Shown here piece after piece: positions 8,584 through 17,183 of a DNA stretch of 64,000 bases. The position numbers and the translations under genes were made by a program. Source of the DNA: Acidimicrobiales bacterium (lineage in GTDB: Bacteria; Actinomycetota; Acidimicrobiia; Acidimicrobiales; Poriferisodalaceae); contig JAWKIQ010000002.1 in assembly GCA_041394185.1 (NCBI GenBank), forward strand, positions 248,001-312,000. The letters run 5' to 3'. The notes beneath the pieces are model-generated. The model did no database searches, was not told where the DNA came from, and was given only the letters and a program-made list of their open reading frames with translations. Every line of letters starts with the position of its first letter. Positions within the stretch are counted from its first letter, which is position 1.

Positions 8584-9000
8584 ATGAGCCTCCAGGGCAC
8601 GAAGACCCACCAGAACCTCAAGGACGCGTTTGCCGGCGAATCGCAGGCCAACCGTCGCTACCTCTACTTCGCGAAGATCGCCGACGTCGAGGGTTACCCC
8701 GAGGTCGCCGGCAACTTCCGCGAGACCGCTGAGGGCGAGACCGGCCACGCTCATGGCCACCTCGACTATCTCAAGTCGGTCGGCGACCCCGCCACCGACG
8801 AGCCGATGGGCGACACCGTCGCCAACCTCAAGTCGGCCGTAGCCGGCGAGACCCACGAGTACACCGAGATGTACCCGGGCATGGCCAAGGCCGCTCGCGA
8901 AGAGGGCTTCGACGAGATCGCCGACTGGTTCGAGACCCTCGCCAAGGCCGAAAAGAGCCACGCCGGCCGCTTCCAGGAGATGCTCGAGTCGATCAGCTGA
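8584..9000 (+). CDS. Rubrerythrin family protein (no rubredoxin domain)
   Basis: A 138-residue four-helix diiron protein. The ferritin-like motifs GESQANRRY, GETGHAHGH, GETHEYTEM and KSHAGRF provide the Glu and His ligands for two irons. The usual C-terminal rubredoxin domain is absent, so electrons must come from another protein; the Fe-S protein encoded next is the obvious candidate. Rubrerythrins reduce hydrogen peroxide in the cytoplasm. The start is ATG 8584 with AAGGAGA eight bases upstream. First gene of a three-gene operon. Confidence 0.93.
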   Translation: MSLQGTKTHQNLKDAFAGESQANRRYLYFAKIADVEGYPEVAGNFRETAEGETGHAHGHLDYLKSVGDPATDEPMGDTVANLKSAVAGETHEYTEMYPGMAKAAREEGFDEIADWFETLAKAEKSHAGRFQEMLESIS

Positions 9001-9051
9001 TCGGCCTCGGCCCTTCCAGAATCCATACGAACTGAAAGCACATCGGCAGCC

Positions 9052-10413
9052 ATGACCGGATCAAGCGGACCAATCTCCTACTCGCCGACCGACGGCCTCT
9101 CCTATGACCCGTCCGATCCCGTCTACTGGGATCCAAAGGGTCTGGCCAAGGAAATCGAGCGGACGTTCGAGATCTGCCATGGCTGCCGCATGTGCTTCAA
9201 GTTCTGCGATTCGTTTCCCTCGCTGTTTTCGTTCATCGACGATCGTCACGACGGCGACGTGCGCAAGATCACCGAGGCCGAGACGGCCCAGGTCATGGAC
9301 GAGTGCTTCCAGTGCAAGCTCTGCGAGGTGCAGTGCCCCTACACGGTGCGCGACGAGCACGAGTACCAGCTCGACTTCCCCAAGCTGGTTCACCGATACA
9401 AGGCCCAGCGCACCCGCGAGAACGGCACGAGCTTTCGCGACAAGGTGCTCGGCGACCCCGACCGCACCGCCGTGGCAGCCAGGGCCAGCATGGGCGCCGC
9501 CAACAAGCTCAACTCACGATCGAAGCTGCATCGTCAGTTCCTCGAGAAGGTCCTCGGCATCCACCCCGACAAGGAGCTTCCCGAGTTCGCCCGCAGCACG
9601 TTCGAGAAGTGGGCCCAGAACGAGGGGCTCATCCACGACAACCCCTCACAGGGCGAGGCCGTGCTGTTCCAGACGTGCTACGTGCAGCACAACGAACCCG
9701 AGATCGGCCGCGACACCGTCGATGTCTTGCGGGCCAACAGCGTCGACATCACCTGCGAGAAGGGGCTCAACTGCTGCGGCATGCCGGCTTGGGAATCGGG
9801 CGACCTCGACACCCTTCGCAAGAAGGCCAAGAACAACCTCGACAAGCTCGAGCCGCACGTGGCTGCGGGCAAGAAGGTCTTGGCCATCAACCCCACCTGC
9901 TCGATGATGCTGCGCAACGAATACCCCGACCTCGTCGACGAGGACGACCGCGACCGTGCGGCCAAGCTGGCAGAGCAGGTGATGGACCCTTCGGAGTTCC
10001 TGTGGTCGATCCGCCGCGAGGAACGCTTCAACGAAGACTTCAAATCGACACCGGGCAACGTCTCGTACCACGCCCCGTGCCACCTCAGGGCTCAGGCGGT
10101 CGGCTTCAAGGGCCGCGACCTGATCCGCAAGATTCCAGGCGTCACGCCCAGCACCACCATGGAGTGCTGTGGCCACGATGGCACCTATGCCATGAAGACC
10201 GAGGGCTACGAGGTCTCTATCCGCATCGGCAAGAAGGCCTTCGACGGGATGAAGGCCGCCGCCGATGCCGAGGTCTGGGCCACCGACTGTCCGCTGGCAG
10301 CCATCCAGTTCGGCCAACACGCCGGCCGACGGCCCATGCATCCCATGTCGATCCTGGCCCGCGCCTATCGCCCTGACGGTTTCCCCACCCCAGTCGAGAA
10401 ATCAGAGGAGTGA
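9052..10413 (+). CDS. HdrB/GlpC-like Fe-S oxidoreductase
   Basis: A 453-residue Fe-S protein. The N-terminal part has two ferredoxin-type 4Fe-4S motifs, CHGCRMCFKFC and CFQCKLCEVQCP (residues 43-100). The C-terminal part has two CCG domains as in heterodisulfide reductase subunit B or GlpC (LNCCGMPAW with CY and C upstream; MECCGHDGT with APCHL upstream). It probably passes electrons in the cytoplasm. Its place between rubrerythrin and DUF3501 genes, an arrangement seen in other bacteria, suggests it serves the peroxide-reducing rubrerythrin. Start ATG 9052; the next gene begins eight bases after its stop. Confidence 0.9.
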   Translation: MTGSSGPISYSPTDGLSYDPSDPVYWDPKGLAKEIERTFEICHGCRMCFKFCDSFPSLFSFIDDRHDGDVRKITEAETAQVMDECFQCKLCEVQCPYTVRDEHEYQLDFPKLVHRYKAQRTRENGTSFRDKVLGDPDRTAVAARASMGAANKLNSRSKLHRQFLEKVLGIHPDKELPEFARSTFEKWAQNEGLIHDNPSQGEAVLFQTCYVQHNEPEIGRDTVDVLRANSVDITCEKGLNCCGMPAWESGDLDTLRKKAKNNLDKLEPHVAAGKKVLAINPTCSMMLRNEYPDLVDEDDRDRAAKLAEQVMDPSEFLWSIRREERFNEDFKSTPGNVSYHAPCHLRAQAVGFKGRDLIRKIPGVTPSTTMECCGHDGTYAMKTEGYEVSIRIGKKAFDGMKAAADAEVWATDCPLAAIQFGQHAGRRPMHPMSILARAYRPDGFPTPVEKSEE

Positions 10414-10420
10414 ACACGCA

Positions 10421-10978
10421 ATGACCCGCCTCATCGAACGCACTGACGTCGTCGACTACCAAACCTACGAAGACACCCGCGACCAGGCCCGCGCCCACAT
10501 TTTCGAGGTCAAGCGGCCACGCCGGGTGCACCTCGGCGAGTACCTGACTTTCCTGTTCGAAAACAAGGAGACCCTCACCTACCAGGTGCAGGAGATCATC
10601 CGGGCCGAACGCATCGTGCGCGAGGCCGCCATCGTCGACGAGATCGAGGTCTACAACCAGTTCCTCGGCGACGACGGTGATCTGCCCTGCGTGCTGCTCA
10701 TCGAGATCGAAGAACAGTTCGACCGCAAGCCGCTGCTGAGCCGCTGGCTGGGCCTCGAGAAGACCCTGTACGTCAAGCTCGAAGACGGCACCAAGGTCTA
10801 TGCGTCCTACGACGCGGCCCAGGTCGGCGACGATCGTCTGTCTGCTGTTCAGTACCTGACGTTCGGCGTCAACGGCCAAACACCCGTCGCAGTCGGCTGC
10901 GACTTCGAAGAGCTGGCCGGCGAGGTACAGCTGTCGGCCGAACAGCGCGAAGCGCTGGCCTCCGATCTGGCTGCGTGA
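10421..10978 (+). CDS. DUF3501 family protein
   Basis: A 185-residue soluble protein of the DUF3501 family, of unknown biochemical role. Typical segments are KRPRRVHLGEYLTFLFENK and YQVQEIIRAERI near the N-terminus. Members are found with rubrerythrin and CCG-type Fe-S proteins, as here, so a role in oxidative-stress electron transfer is likely but unproven. The ATG at 10421 follows an AGAGGAG ribosome site inside the end of the previous gene. A strong stem-loop follows the stop. Confidence 0.88.
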   Translation: MTRLIERTDVVDYQTYEDTRDQARAHIFEVKRPRRVHLGEYLTFLFENKETLTYQVQEIIRAERIVREAAIVDEIEVYNQFLGDDGDLPCVLLIEIEEQFDRKPLLSRWLGLEKTLYVKLEDGTKVYASYDAAQVGDDRLSAVQYLTFGVNGQTPVAVGCDFEELAGEVQLSAEQREALASDLAA

Positions 10979-10982
10979 CCCC

Positions 10983-11016
10983 GTTACCAGGCGCCCCGGC
11001 TACGGCACCTGGTAAC
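10983..11016 (+). terminator. Stem-loop terminator after the rubrerythrin operon
   Basis: GTTACCAGGCGCC (10983-10995) pairs with GGCACCTGGTAAC (11004-11016) over 13 positions with one G-T wobble and an 8-base loop, five bases after the DUF3501 stop. There is no T-run, which is common for high-GC actinobacterial terminators. Confidence 0.65.
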
Positions 11017-11025
11017 CATTGAGAT

Positions 11026-11752
11026 GTGGAAGAGCCGCCGCCCGCCGAGCTGATGAGCCCGGTCGAGCAGGATGTGCTGGCCCGGTCGTACGCCTACCTA
11101 CAGAAGGTCGTGGGGGTAATCGCCGTTGCGCTGCCGTTCGGCGTGGCCTCGGCGACTGGTTGCTCGATGGCCAAGCGCTGCGGGGATCGATCAGCGCGTA
11201 CTACTACGGCCGCACCGGCGGCTACTTCGTGGGCAGCCTGTGCGCCCTGGCCGTGTTCTTCTTGTCGTACGACTATCGGCCGAGGCCCGGCCACAAGATC
11301 GACAACGCGCTCAGCAACGTCATGAGCGCGGCGATGATCGCCGTCGCACTCCTGCCAACTCCCAGCCAGGGGGCCGACGCCGTGGGTGCGCCCCGACTGG
11401 TCGGATACGCACACAAGCTCAGCGCCGCCGTCGTCTTCGGGTTGCTGGCCGTGTTCAGCCTGTACCACTTCACCAAGACCGCAGGCGAGGTCACCGCCGA
11501 CATGTCCTGGCAGCGCAGGCTGTTACGGGTGTTCCGCAACGACCCGCAGCACTCGACGGCCACTGGCAACAAGATCAAACGCAACAAGGTCTTCCGCTTC
11601 TGTGGCTGGACGATCGTGGCTTGCATGGTCATGATCGCCGTATCCGATCTGTTCCATCTCGAGCTGGTCTTCTGGCTCGAGTCGGTCGCGGTTCTGGCGT
11701 TCGGTTTTCGTGGCTGGTAAAGGGCGGCGCCTTGTTCGCCGACCAGAGCTAG
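11026..11752 (+). pseudogene. Polytopic membrane protein gene with two single-base frameshifts
   Basis: The intact protein would be about 242 residues with several membrane spans (ISAYYYGRTGGYFVGSL and LCALAVFFLSYDY among them), a type seen as hypothetical proteins in many bacteria. The N-terminus MEEPPPAELMSPVEQDVLAR is in frame 1 from GTG 11026. The rest (LGDWLLDGQALRGSISAYYY...) is in frame 3, and the change near 11143-11148 fits one missing G. The C-terminus SWLVKGGALFADQ lies in yet another frame after the T-run at 11705-11708, fitting one missing T. Adding both bases gives 729 bases, an exact codon multiple. This is real decay or sequence error. Function unknown. Confidence 0.72.
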
Positions 11753-11761
11753 CTTCGCTGC

Positions 11762-12390
11762 ATGTACGTTCCGAAGGCGTTCGCCGTCGACGACCACACC
11801 CCGCGCTCGCCGTGTTGCGCGCTGTGCCATTTGGTCATCTGGTCACCTCGGTCGACCGGCTCGAGTCGACAGCTCTTCCGTTCCTTGTCGACGATGAACT
11901 GACGCTGGTCAGCGCTCACGTAGCCAGGGCCAACGACCACTGGCGCCGCATCGATGGCGCCGAGGCGCTGCTGATAGTGCCGACTGTTGACGCCTATATC
12001 TCGCCGCGCTGGTACCCCACCAAGGCCAGCGACGCCAAGGTGGTGCCCACGTGGAACTACGAACTGATCCACGTTCACGGAACTGTCGAGGTCGTTCATG
12101 ACGACACCTGGAAGCTCGACACCGTCACTGCGCTGACCGACCTCAACGAAGCCAGAACCCCCGGAGACTCACCGGCATGGCGCGTCGACGACGCCCCCGA
12201 CGACTACATCAACAAGATGCTCTCTGCGATCGTCGGGCTGCGAATCAAAGTCGACCACGTCGAAGCCAAGCGCAAGCTCAGCCAGAACAAGCCGCAACAC
12301 GACCGGCTGGGCGCCGCTGAAGCCCTGCTGCGATCTGACCGCCAACGCGACCGCGAAGTAGGTTCGTTGATGCGGTCAGCCGACGGTTGA
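11762..12390 (+). pseudogene. PaiB-like FMN-binding regulator gene with one frameshift
   Basis: The protein is PaiB-like (FMN-binding negative transcriptional regulator, split-barrel fold, about 210 residues). The conserved beginning MYVPKAFAVDD is read from ATG 11762. From about 11798 onward the continuation PALAVLRAVPFGHLVTS and the remainder are one frame away. A single missing C in the CCCC run at 11799-11802 restores a 209-residue protein with the family's spacing between VP and PF. Later motifs include ISPRWYPTK and VPTWNYELIHVHG. It may be intact in the organism if the base is a sequencing omission. Confidence 0.75.
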
Positions 12391-12402
12391 CGACGCGCCG
12401 AC

Positions 12403-13239
12403 GTGGGGGCACCTGTGTACGACGGATTCGAAACCCTGAGCATCGACATCTCCGATCGTGTGGCGGTTGGCGTCATCGACGCTCCGCCCGTCAACGTGAT
12501 GACCCCTCAGCTGTTTCGAGATCTGCGCAACTTCGCCGATGCGACCGCCACTGACGACGAGGTGCGCGTGGTGGTGCTTCGCAGCGCCAACCCAGAGTTC
12601 TTCATCGCTCACTTCGACGTCGAGGTGCTGGAAGCAGCCCCCGTCGACGAGCCCGCTCAGCGAAGCGACACGCTGAACTCGTTTCATCGCATGTGCGAGA
12701 CCTATCGCACCATGCCCAAGCCGACCATCGCAGAGATCGCGGGACGTGTTGGTGGCGGAGGAAACGAGCTGGCCATGTCGTTCGACATGCGCTTCGCTGC
12801 GCTGGGCAGTGCGGTCTTCAATCAGATGGAGGTACCGCTGGGCATCTTGCCAGGTGGGTCGGGCACCCAGCGGTTGCCACGCCTGGTGGGTCGCGGCCGC
12901 GCCATGGAGATAGTGCTCGGCGGAGTCGACATCGACGCCGAAACGGCCGACCGATGGGGTTTGGTCAATCGTGCGATGCCCGCAGACGAGCTGACCCCGT
13001 TCGTCGATGCGCTGGCGAGACGTATCGCCTCGTTCTCCCCGGGGGCCGTGGCTCTGGCCAAGCAGTCGGTGTTGAACGCCGACGAACTCGACCTGTCCGA
13101 GGGCCTACTGGAAGAGGCGTTCCTGTTCCAACAGACAATGCGTCTACCCGGCACCCAGGCCCTGATGCGCGAGTTCTTGGCGCGCGGCGGTCAGACGCGC
13201 GAAGGCGAACTGCGGGTCGCCGACCTGATGACCGAATAG
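12403..13239 (+). CDS. Enoyl-CoA hydratase/isomerase family protein
   Basis: A 278-residue crotonase-fold protein. The oxyanion-hole segments are around FFIAHFD and AGRVGGGGNELAMSFDMRFA; the active-site loop is MEVPLGILPGGSGTQRLPRLVG, with a Glu at the usual first acid position. Family members hydrate or isomerise acyl-CoA thioesters in fatty-acid or amino-acid breakdown; the exact substrate cannot be assigned. Start GTG 12403, or GTG 12415 four codons later; neither has a strong ribosome site. It is not obviously in an operon with the upstream PaiB-like gene. Confidence 0.87.
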   Translation: MGAPVYDGFETLSIDISDRVAVGVIDAPPVNVMTPQLFRDLRNFADATATDDEVRVVVLRSANPEFFIAHFDVEVLEAAPVDEPAQRSDTLNSFHRMCETYRTMPKPTIAEIAGRVGGGGNELAMSFDMRFAALGSAVFNQMEVPLGILPGGSGTQRLPRLVGRGRAMEIVLGGVDIDAETADRWGLVNRAMPADELTPFVDALARRIASFSPGAVALAKQSVLNADELDLSEGLLEEAFLFQQTMRLPGTQALMREFLARGGQTREGELRVADLMTE

Positions 13240-13246
13240 GTTCGCG

Positions 13247-13462
13247 CTACCAGCTGATCTCGATCTCGAGGCTGTTCTCTTCCCCGATCTCGACCTCGAC
13301 CTCCATGGTCACCTCGTCTGGCACCTTGATCTTGATGGGAAGACCCTTCTGCACGAACTCGACCTGGTTGTGACGCTCGAGCGTGTCGGCGAGTTGGTGT
13401 AGCCACTTGGCCGCTTCTTCTCGCGACAGCTTCTTCTCGTCCTCGATCTCGAACAGTTCCAT
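13247..13462 (-). CDS. Amphi-Trp domain-containing small protein
   Basis: A 71-residue acidic protein covering nearly the whole amphi-Trp domain: MELFEIEDEKKLSREEAA, ADTLERHNQVEF, then alternating acidic beta strands ending in EIEISW. The function of the family is unknown. ATG 13462 is chosen because the domain begins there; the longer open frame to 13519 adds non-conserved sequence overlapping the divergent gene. Confidence 0.85.
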   Translation of the reverse strand: MELFEIEDEKKLSREEAAKWLHQLADTLERHNQVEFVQKGLPIKIKVPDEVTMEVEVEIGEENSLEIEISW

Positions 13463-13517
13463 GGATTGAATTCTGGCGAACGGTTTGGCTGATCGGCGCC
13501 CTGGGCATGGGATGTTC

Positions 13518-14978
13518 ATGAGAATTCTCGTGCTCGGAGCTACCGGCTACATCGGGGGGCGATTGGTGCCCCAGCTGGTCGAGGACGGGCACGAGGTTTG
13601 CTGCCTGGCAAGAACGCCAGACAAGCTCAGCGGCCGCCCGTGGCGGCCCTTGGTCGAGGTGTTCAAAGGCGACCTGCTGGATCCGAACTCGCTGTCAGGC
13701 GCGTTCCACGGCGCAGACCTGGTCTACTACCTGGTGCACAGCCTCGGCGCTGGCGAAGACTTCGACGAGATCGAGCGCCGATGTGCCCAGAACGCCAGCA
13801 GGGCTGCCCAGTTCGCTGGTGTCAAGACCATCGTCTACCTGGGTGGTCTGGGCGACGACTCCGACGATCTTTCAGCCCACCTGTCCAGCCGACACCTGGT
13901 CGGTGAGGTTCTGGCGGCCGGGGCAACGCCCGTGGTCGAGGTGCGGGCGGCGGTGATTCTGGGTTCGGGCAGCGCATCGTTTGAGATGTTGCGCGGTTTG
14001 GTCGAAGTGCTGCCGCTGATGATCACACCGCGGTGGGTCGGCCGGACCCGATGCCAGCCCGTGAGCGTTGGCGACGTGCTCGAGGCGCTTCAACGGCTGG
14101 CTACCGCCGACATCGACCCAGGGGTTTGGGAGTTGGGCGGGCCAGATGTGGTCACCTACGCCGAGCTGATGCAACTGCACGCTTCGGCGGCGGGCCTTGC
14201 GCGACGCGTGATTCTTCCTGTTCCGTTCGTGACGCCTCGGCTTTCGACGCACTGGGTCGATCTGGTGACCTCGCTGCCTCGCGGGATCGCCCACGAGCTG
14301 GTGCTCGGCCTCCAGAACGATGTGGTCGTCAGCGGCCGCGATCTGGCCGACGAGCTGGGGCTCAGACCGCTGGGGGCAGCCGAAGCGATCGCAGCGGCGC
14401 TGACCGCAATACAGGACCTGGACATCCCGACGCGCTGGACCGCCGCCAGCCGCCCGCTCGACCCTGCACGCCCGAGACCATTCGACCCCGGATGGTCTGG
14501 GGGCACGGTGTTGACCGACCAGCGATCGACGACCGTCGAAGCGCCCCTGAGTGAAGCGATGTCGACGATCAAGTCGCTGGGCGGGCAGACCGGCTGGCTG
14601 GCGTTCGACTGGATGTGGCGCATCCGAGGGTTCGGCGATGACCTGTTGGGCGGGGTTGGGTACAGGCGAGGGAGGCGACATCCGACCGAGCTCGTCGTGG
14701 GCGACATGGTCGACTTCTTCGTGGTCGACGCTCTCGAGCCCGCGCTCCTGCGGCTGCGCGCCGAGATGCGCATGCCGGGTCATGGCTGGCTCGAGTGGGA
14801 GGTCGAGGACCTCGGCCACGAGCGCTCGTGTATCCACCAGCGAGCGCGGTTCGTGCCGGCAGGTCTTGTCGGGCGACTGTACTGGTGGGCCCTCATTCCC
14901 TTTCACGCTCTGGTGTTTCGGGGAATGCTGAACAAGCTGGCAACCAAGACCGAGGAACGAATCAGCCCACCCGACTAG
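13518..14978 (+). CDS. SDR-type NAD(P)-binding protein with DUF2867 C-terminal domain
   Basis: A 486-residue protein. An N-terminal atypical short-chain dehydrogenase domain has the GATGYIGG nucleotide motif at residues 7-14 and YYLVHSL in place of a classical catalytic YxxxK. A C-terminal DUF2867 (SRPBCC-like) domain begins near residue 330 and includes GWLAFDWMWRIRGFGDD. This fusion is common in actinobacteria; it is probably an NAD(P)-dependent redox or scaffold protein of unknown substrate. ATG 13518 starts directly at MRILVLG; ATG 13512 is possible. Its stop overlaps the stop of the converging HNH gene by four bases. Confidence 0.87.
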   Translation: MRILVLGATGYIGGRLVPQLVEDGHEVCCLARTPDKLSGRPWRPLVEVFKGDLLDPNSLSGAFHGADLVYYLVHSLGAGEDFDEIERRCAQNASRAAQFAGVKTIVYLGGLGDDSDDLSAHLSSRHLVGEVLAAGATPVVEVRAAVILGSGSASFEMLRGLVEVLPLMITPRWVGRTRCQPVSVGDVLEALQRLATADIDPGVWELGGPDVVTYAELMQLHASAAGLARRVILPVPFVTPRLSTHWVDLVTSLPRGIAHELVLGLQNDVVVSGRDLADELGLRPLGAAEAIAAALTAIQDLDIPTRWTAASRPLDPARPRPFDPGWSGGTVLTDQRSTTVEAPLSEAMSTIKSLGGQTGWLAFDWMWRIRGFGDDLLGGVGYRRGRRHPTELVVGDMVDFFVVDALEPALLRLRAEMRMPGHGWLEWEVEDLGHERSCIHQRARFVPAGLVGRLYWWALIPFHALVFRGMLNKLATKTEERISPPD

Positions 14979-15988
14979 CGGCCGCCTTTGTGATGCTTGC
15001 GGTGGCAGGGTGTGCAGAGGGTTTGGAGTTGGTCGGTTCGGGTGTGGCCGGTTTGTGCGTGTGGGGTGGTGTGGTGGATGTTGGGTAGGTCGATTGTTCC
15101 GCATTGGGTGCATGCGGGTTGGCTGGTTTGGGTGGTGCGTTTCTGGCGGATGGTTGGTCGCCGTCTGGCGTCTGACGCGTTGACCGGACGGCCGTTGGTG
15201 TCGTGGACGATGAGTCTGATGGCTGCTTGGTCGAGAAGGCTGCCGATGGTGGTGTCGGTGAGTGGTGTTCCGTCAGGGAACCGGCAACCGTCGTGGTCCA
15301 CGTGAATGAGGACCTCGAACCGGTGTTGGCTGTTGGTGGTGACTAGTTCGGTTAGGGCGTCTGCTCTTTGCTGAGCCAGCGATGGCCAGGTGCCGTCGGG
15401 TTCGCGTTGCATGGTGCGGCGCATCACCTGTGCCTCGACAGCACGCTCGAGCACGCCGGCTTGTAGGGGTGGGAGCCGCAGACTTATTGAGACGGTGCCG
15501 TCTGGTTCGTTACGGGTCCGCATGGCGCGTGATCGCCGGTGGCGATTGTCGATGATGGTGTGGGGTTCGTGTTGTTGTGACCAGCGGGCGAATGCTTTGG
15601 CGATGTCTGCTGCTGGTGTGGTGCGTGCGATAGCCAACAGTTCGGTTTCGTTGGCCGGTGTGGCCATAGACACGAGCGCCCGTACTTTGCTGTAGGAGAT
15701 CTCACCGGTTTGGAACGCAGCAGCGGACGCGTGAAGAACGCGCAGAGCGCGGCCCACGCGTATCCAGTCACGAACCGTGGACGCACAGGCGTCGAGGCGT
15801 GGCGCCAACCAGTGCGCGGCCGATGGTTCTCCGTCTGCGATCCACACCGGCCCGTCAGCGAACTCGGCGCACCCGACAACAAGCCGATAGTGGGCTTGGG
15901 TGATACGGCGGCCGGTTTCGATCAGCAGGTCGGCTTCCCGACGACAAACGTCGAGTTCTTGTGTCGTGTAGATCGCTGGTTCCACCAT
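14975..15988 (-). CDS. DUF222/13E12-type HNH endonuclease
   Basis: A 337-residue protein of the actinobacterial 13E12-repeat type: an N-terminal DUF222 helical region (residues 1-230) and a C-terminal HNH zinc nuclease with CTQCG, IHHTTPH and CTPCHRKHH. Such genes are often multicopy and treated as selfish or recombination-linked; the natural target is unknown. The C-terminal third is rich in His, Thr and Pro codons, unlike neighbours, giving the plus strand a G/T-rich look at 14995-15240. It starts with ATG 15988. Confidence 0.9.
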   Translation of the reverse strand: MVEPAIYTTQELDVCRREADLLIETGRRITQAHYRLVVGCAEFADGPVWIADGEPSAAHWLAPRLDACASTVRDWIRVGRALRVLHASAAAFQTGEISYSKVRALVSMATPANETELLAIARTTPAADIAKAFARWSQQHEPHTIIDNRHRRSRAMRTRNEPDGTVSISLRLPPLQAGVLERAVEAQVMRRTMQREPDGTWPSLAQQRADALTELVTTNSQHRFEVLIHVDHDGCRFPDGTPLTDTTIGSLLDQAAIRLIVHDTNGRPVNASDARRRPTIRQKRTTQTSQPACTQCGTIDLPNIHHTTPHAQTGHTRTDQLQTLCTPCHRKHHKGGR

Positions 15989-16110
15989 GAATGTTCCCTG
16001 CTTTGTTTCCGCTGCCTCGTGTGTCGAACGGGCTTTCGATCTGTGATCGAAAGCCTACTGAAGGGGTGGGACAGTCTCTATTGATAAAGAAACACCACAG
16101 AGTGTGTCAG

Positions 16111-16127
16111 TACTGGCACGACCAGTA
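16111..16127. repeat. Short perfect inverted repeat
   Basis: TACTGG (16111-16116) and CCAGTA (16122-16127) with a five-base spacer lie about 120 bp upstream of the HNH gene start. This could be an operator or a minor hairpin; no other support. Confidence 0.25.
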
Positions 16128-16173
16128 GCCACCACGCGTCCGCGGCGACGCCTGGGAGCAGACTCTGGTTGCT

Positions 16174-16204
16174 CGAGAGGCGCGGAGCGGGTCTGAGCCT
16201 CTCG
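16174..16204 (-). terminator. Stem-loop after the small lipoprotein gene
   Basis: CGAGAGGC (16174-16181) and GCCTCTCG (16197-16204) form a perfect 8-bp stem with a 15-base loop, five bases beyond the stop of the minus-strand lipoprotein gene. The position fits a terminator; there is no U-tract. Confidence 0.45.
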
Positions 16205-16208
16205 GGAG

Positions 16209-16817
16209 TCACCCTTCGATCGGCTCGAAGTCGGGAACGTCGATTCCCGACTGATACGGCGACACTGCCACGCCTAGCTCGGGCTCAGCGACAATCGTCC
16301 GCATCACGGTGCCCGCGGTCAATCCTTCGCTAGCGGCAAATGCCTCGAGCGCAACTGCGTACTCGGATGCGCACACTCCGGCGAAGACCACCGAATCGTC
16401 TGGCATCAGAAACACCAACAGTTCTGTGAGCCTCGCCGGCCCGCCCCAAGCGGTGTAGGCAAAGATCGAGACCGCGTCTTCACCCAGGTCCCTCACGGCG
16501 CGAACCTGGTCGGGGTGAAGGACAAAGGCTGCCTCGGCATTCCGCTCATTCTCTAGGCGAGCTGCGTCGCGCTCCGCTGCCGAATCCCCGCGTGGCGCTA
16601 CTCGCTCAGCTACGCGGTCATCTGTCGAGAACACTGCGATAGCGCCCATGGCCCAGTACAGGAATGGCGGATCCCGGTCCTCGCCCTCCCCCAACGCACA
16701 TTGGCTGTATGCGGCCGATCGCAGCACGGGATCAGGGTCGCCACCGCTACCACCACACGAACCCAACGAGGCCACCGAAACCAGAACGACTACGCCAATC
16801 CACCTCACGTGCCGCAC
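16209..16817 (-). CDS. Putative lipoprotein, function unknown
   Basis: Read from GTG 16817 this is a 202-residue protein with a short basic n-region (RHVRW), a hydrophobic stretch (IGVVVLVSVASL) and a lipobox-like LGSC at residues 18-21, so it is probably an exported lipoprotein. The mature part is acidic with no motif I recognise. A longer frame to ATG 16877 would put 20 extra residues before the signal and is less likely. It is the last chromosomal gene before the tRNA-Leu island; the first att repeat lies about 100 bp upstream of its start. Confidence 0.65.
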   Translation of the reverse strand: MRHVRWIGVVVLVSVASLGSCGGSGGDPDPVLRSAAYSQCALGEGEDRDPPFLYWAMGAIAVFSTDDRVAERVAPRGDSAAERDAARLENERNAEAAFVLHPDQVRAVRDLGEDAVSIFAYTAWGGPARLTELLVFLMPDDSVVFAGVCASEYAVALEAFAASEGLTAGTVMRTIVAEPELGVAVSPYQSGIDVPDFEPIEG

Positions 16818-16889
16818 GGTAACACCGGGTGTCTCGGCATACCCGAGCAGATCGGGGCTGGACAGAGGGGCCTTCACGCAGATCGAGCC

Positions 16890-16967
16890 GAAGCGACAAG
16901 ACCCCTGGTCAGAGGTGCCCGGAGCGGAGTTCGAACCCGCACGCTCCTTTCGGAGCCGGGGGGTTTA
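16890..16967. repeat. tRNA-Leu 3' fragment, outer attachment site (attL of the small unit)
   Basis: Bases 16916-16967 duplicate the 3' half of the tRNA-Leu gene at 32148, from the discriminator base to the anticodon loop, with one mismatch (GCGGAGTT for GCGGGGTT). The 26 bases at 16890-16915 also match 32122-32147 exactly, so the identity includes the tRNA's downstream flank. This is the displaced chromosomal tRNA 3' end expected at the outer border of an element inserted in the tRNA. The surrounding gene-free stretch 16818-17183 holds only this repeat, the arm-type sites and the next gene's leader. Confidence 0.88.
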
Positions 16968-17086
16968 GGAGCGGCACGAAACGTCCGGCTGAGTCCAGCG
17001 CAATCCATAGTTGCTGGTCAGAGGGTTTCTTCTTGTCCGGGCTTTTCGGCTGGGTCCGGCAGTTCCGCCCCGCTCCTGCGAGTCTT

Positions 17087-17108
17087 GAGCGCGGTTTGTG
17101 CGCGTCCG
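17087..17108. repeat. Degenerate arm-type direct repeats, small unit
   Basis: GAGCGCGGTTT and GTGCGCGTCCG form a degraded tandem pair at the same distance (about 120 bp) from the tRNA core as the perfect pair at 20457. Likely former integrase arm sites. Confidence 0.45.
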
Positions 17109-17183
17109 GCTCGGGCATCCCGCGTGTAAGCGCACCCCGGATGCCGGCGTTGTACCGTCCGTCGAATGGTGGAAGGAACCCCG

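Noticed and set aside
8449..8961. N-terminal extension of the Fur-family frame
   Set aside because: It is antisense to rubrerythrin and its promoter region; the conserved Fur start is at 8448.
14995..15240. G/T-rich strand bias suggesting a non-coding structured region
   Set aside because: It is explained by His/Thr/Pro codons at the C-terminus of the HNH nuclease on the other strand.
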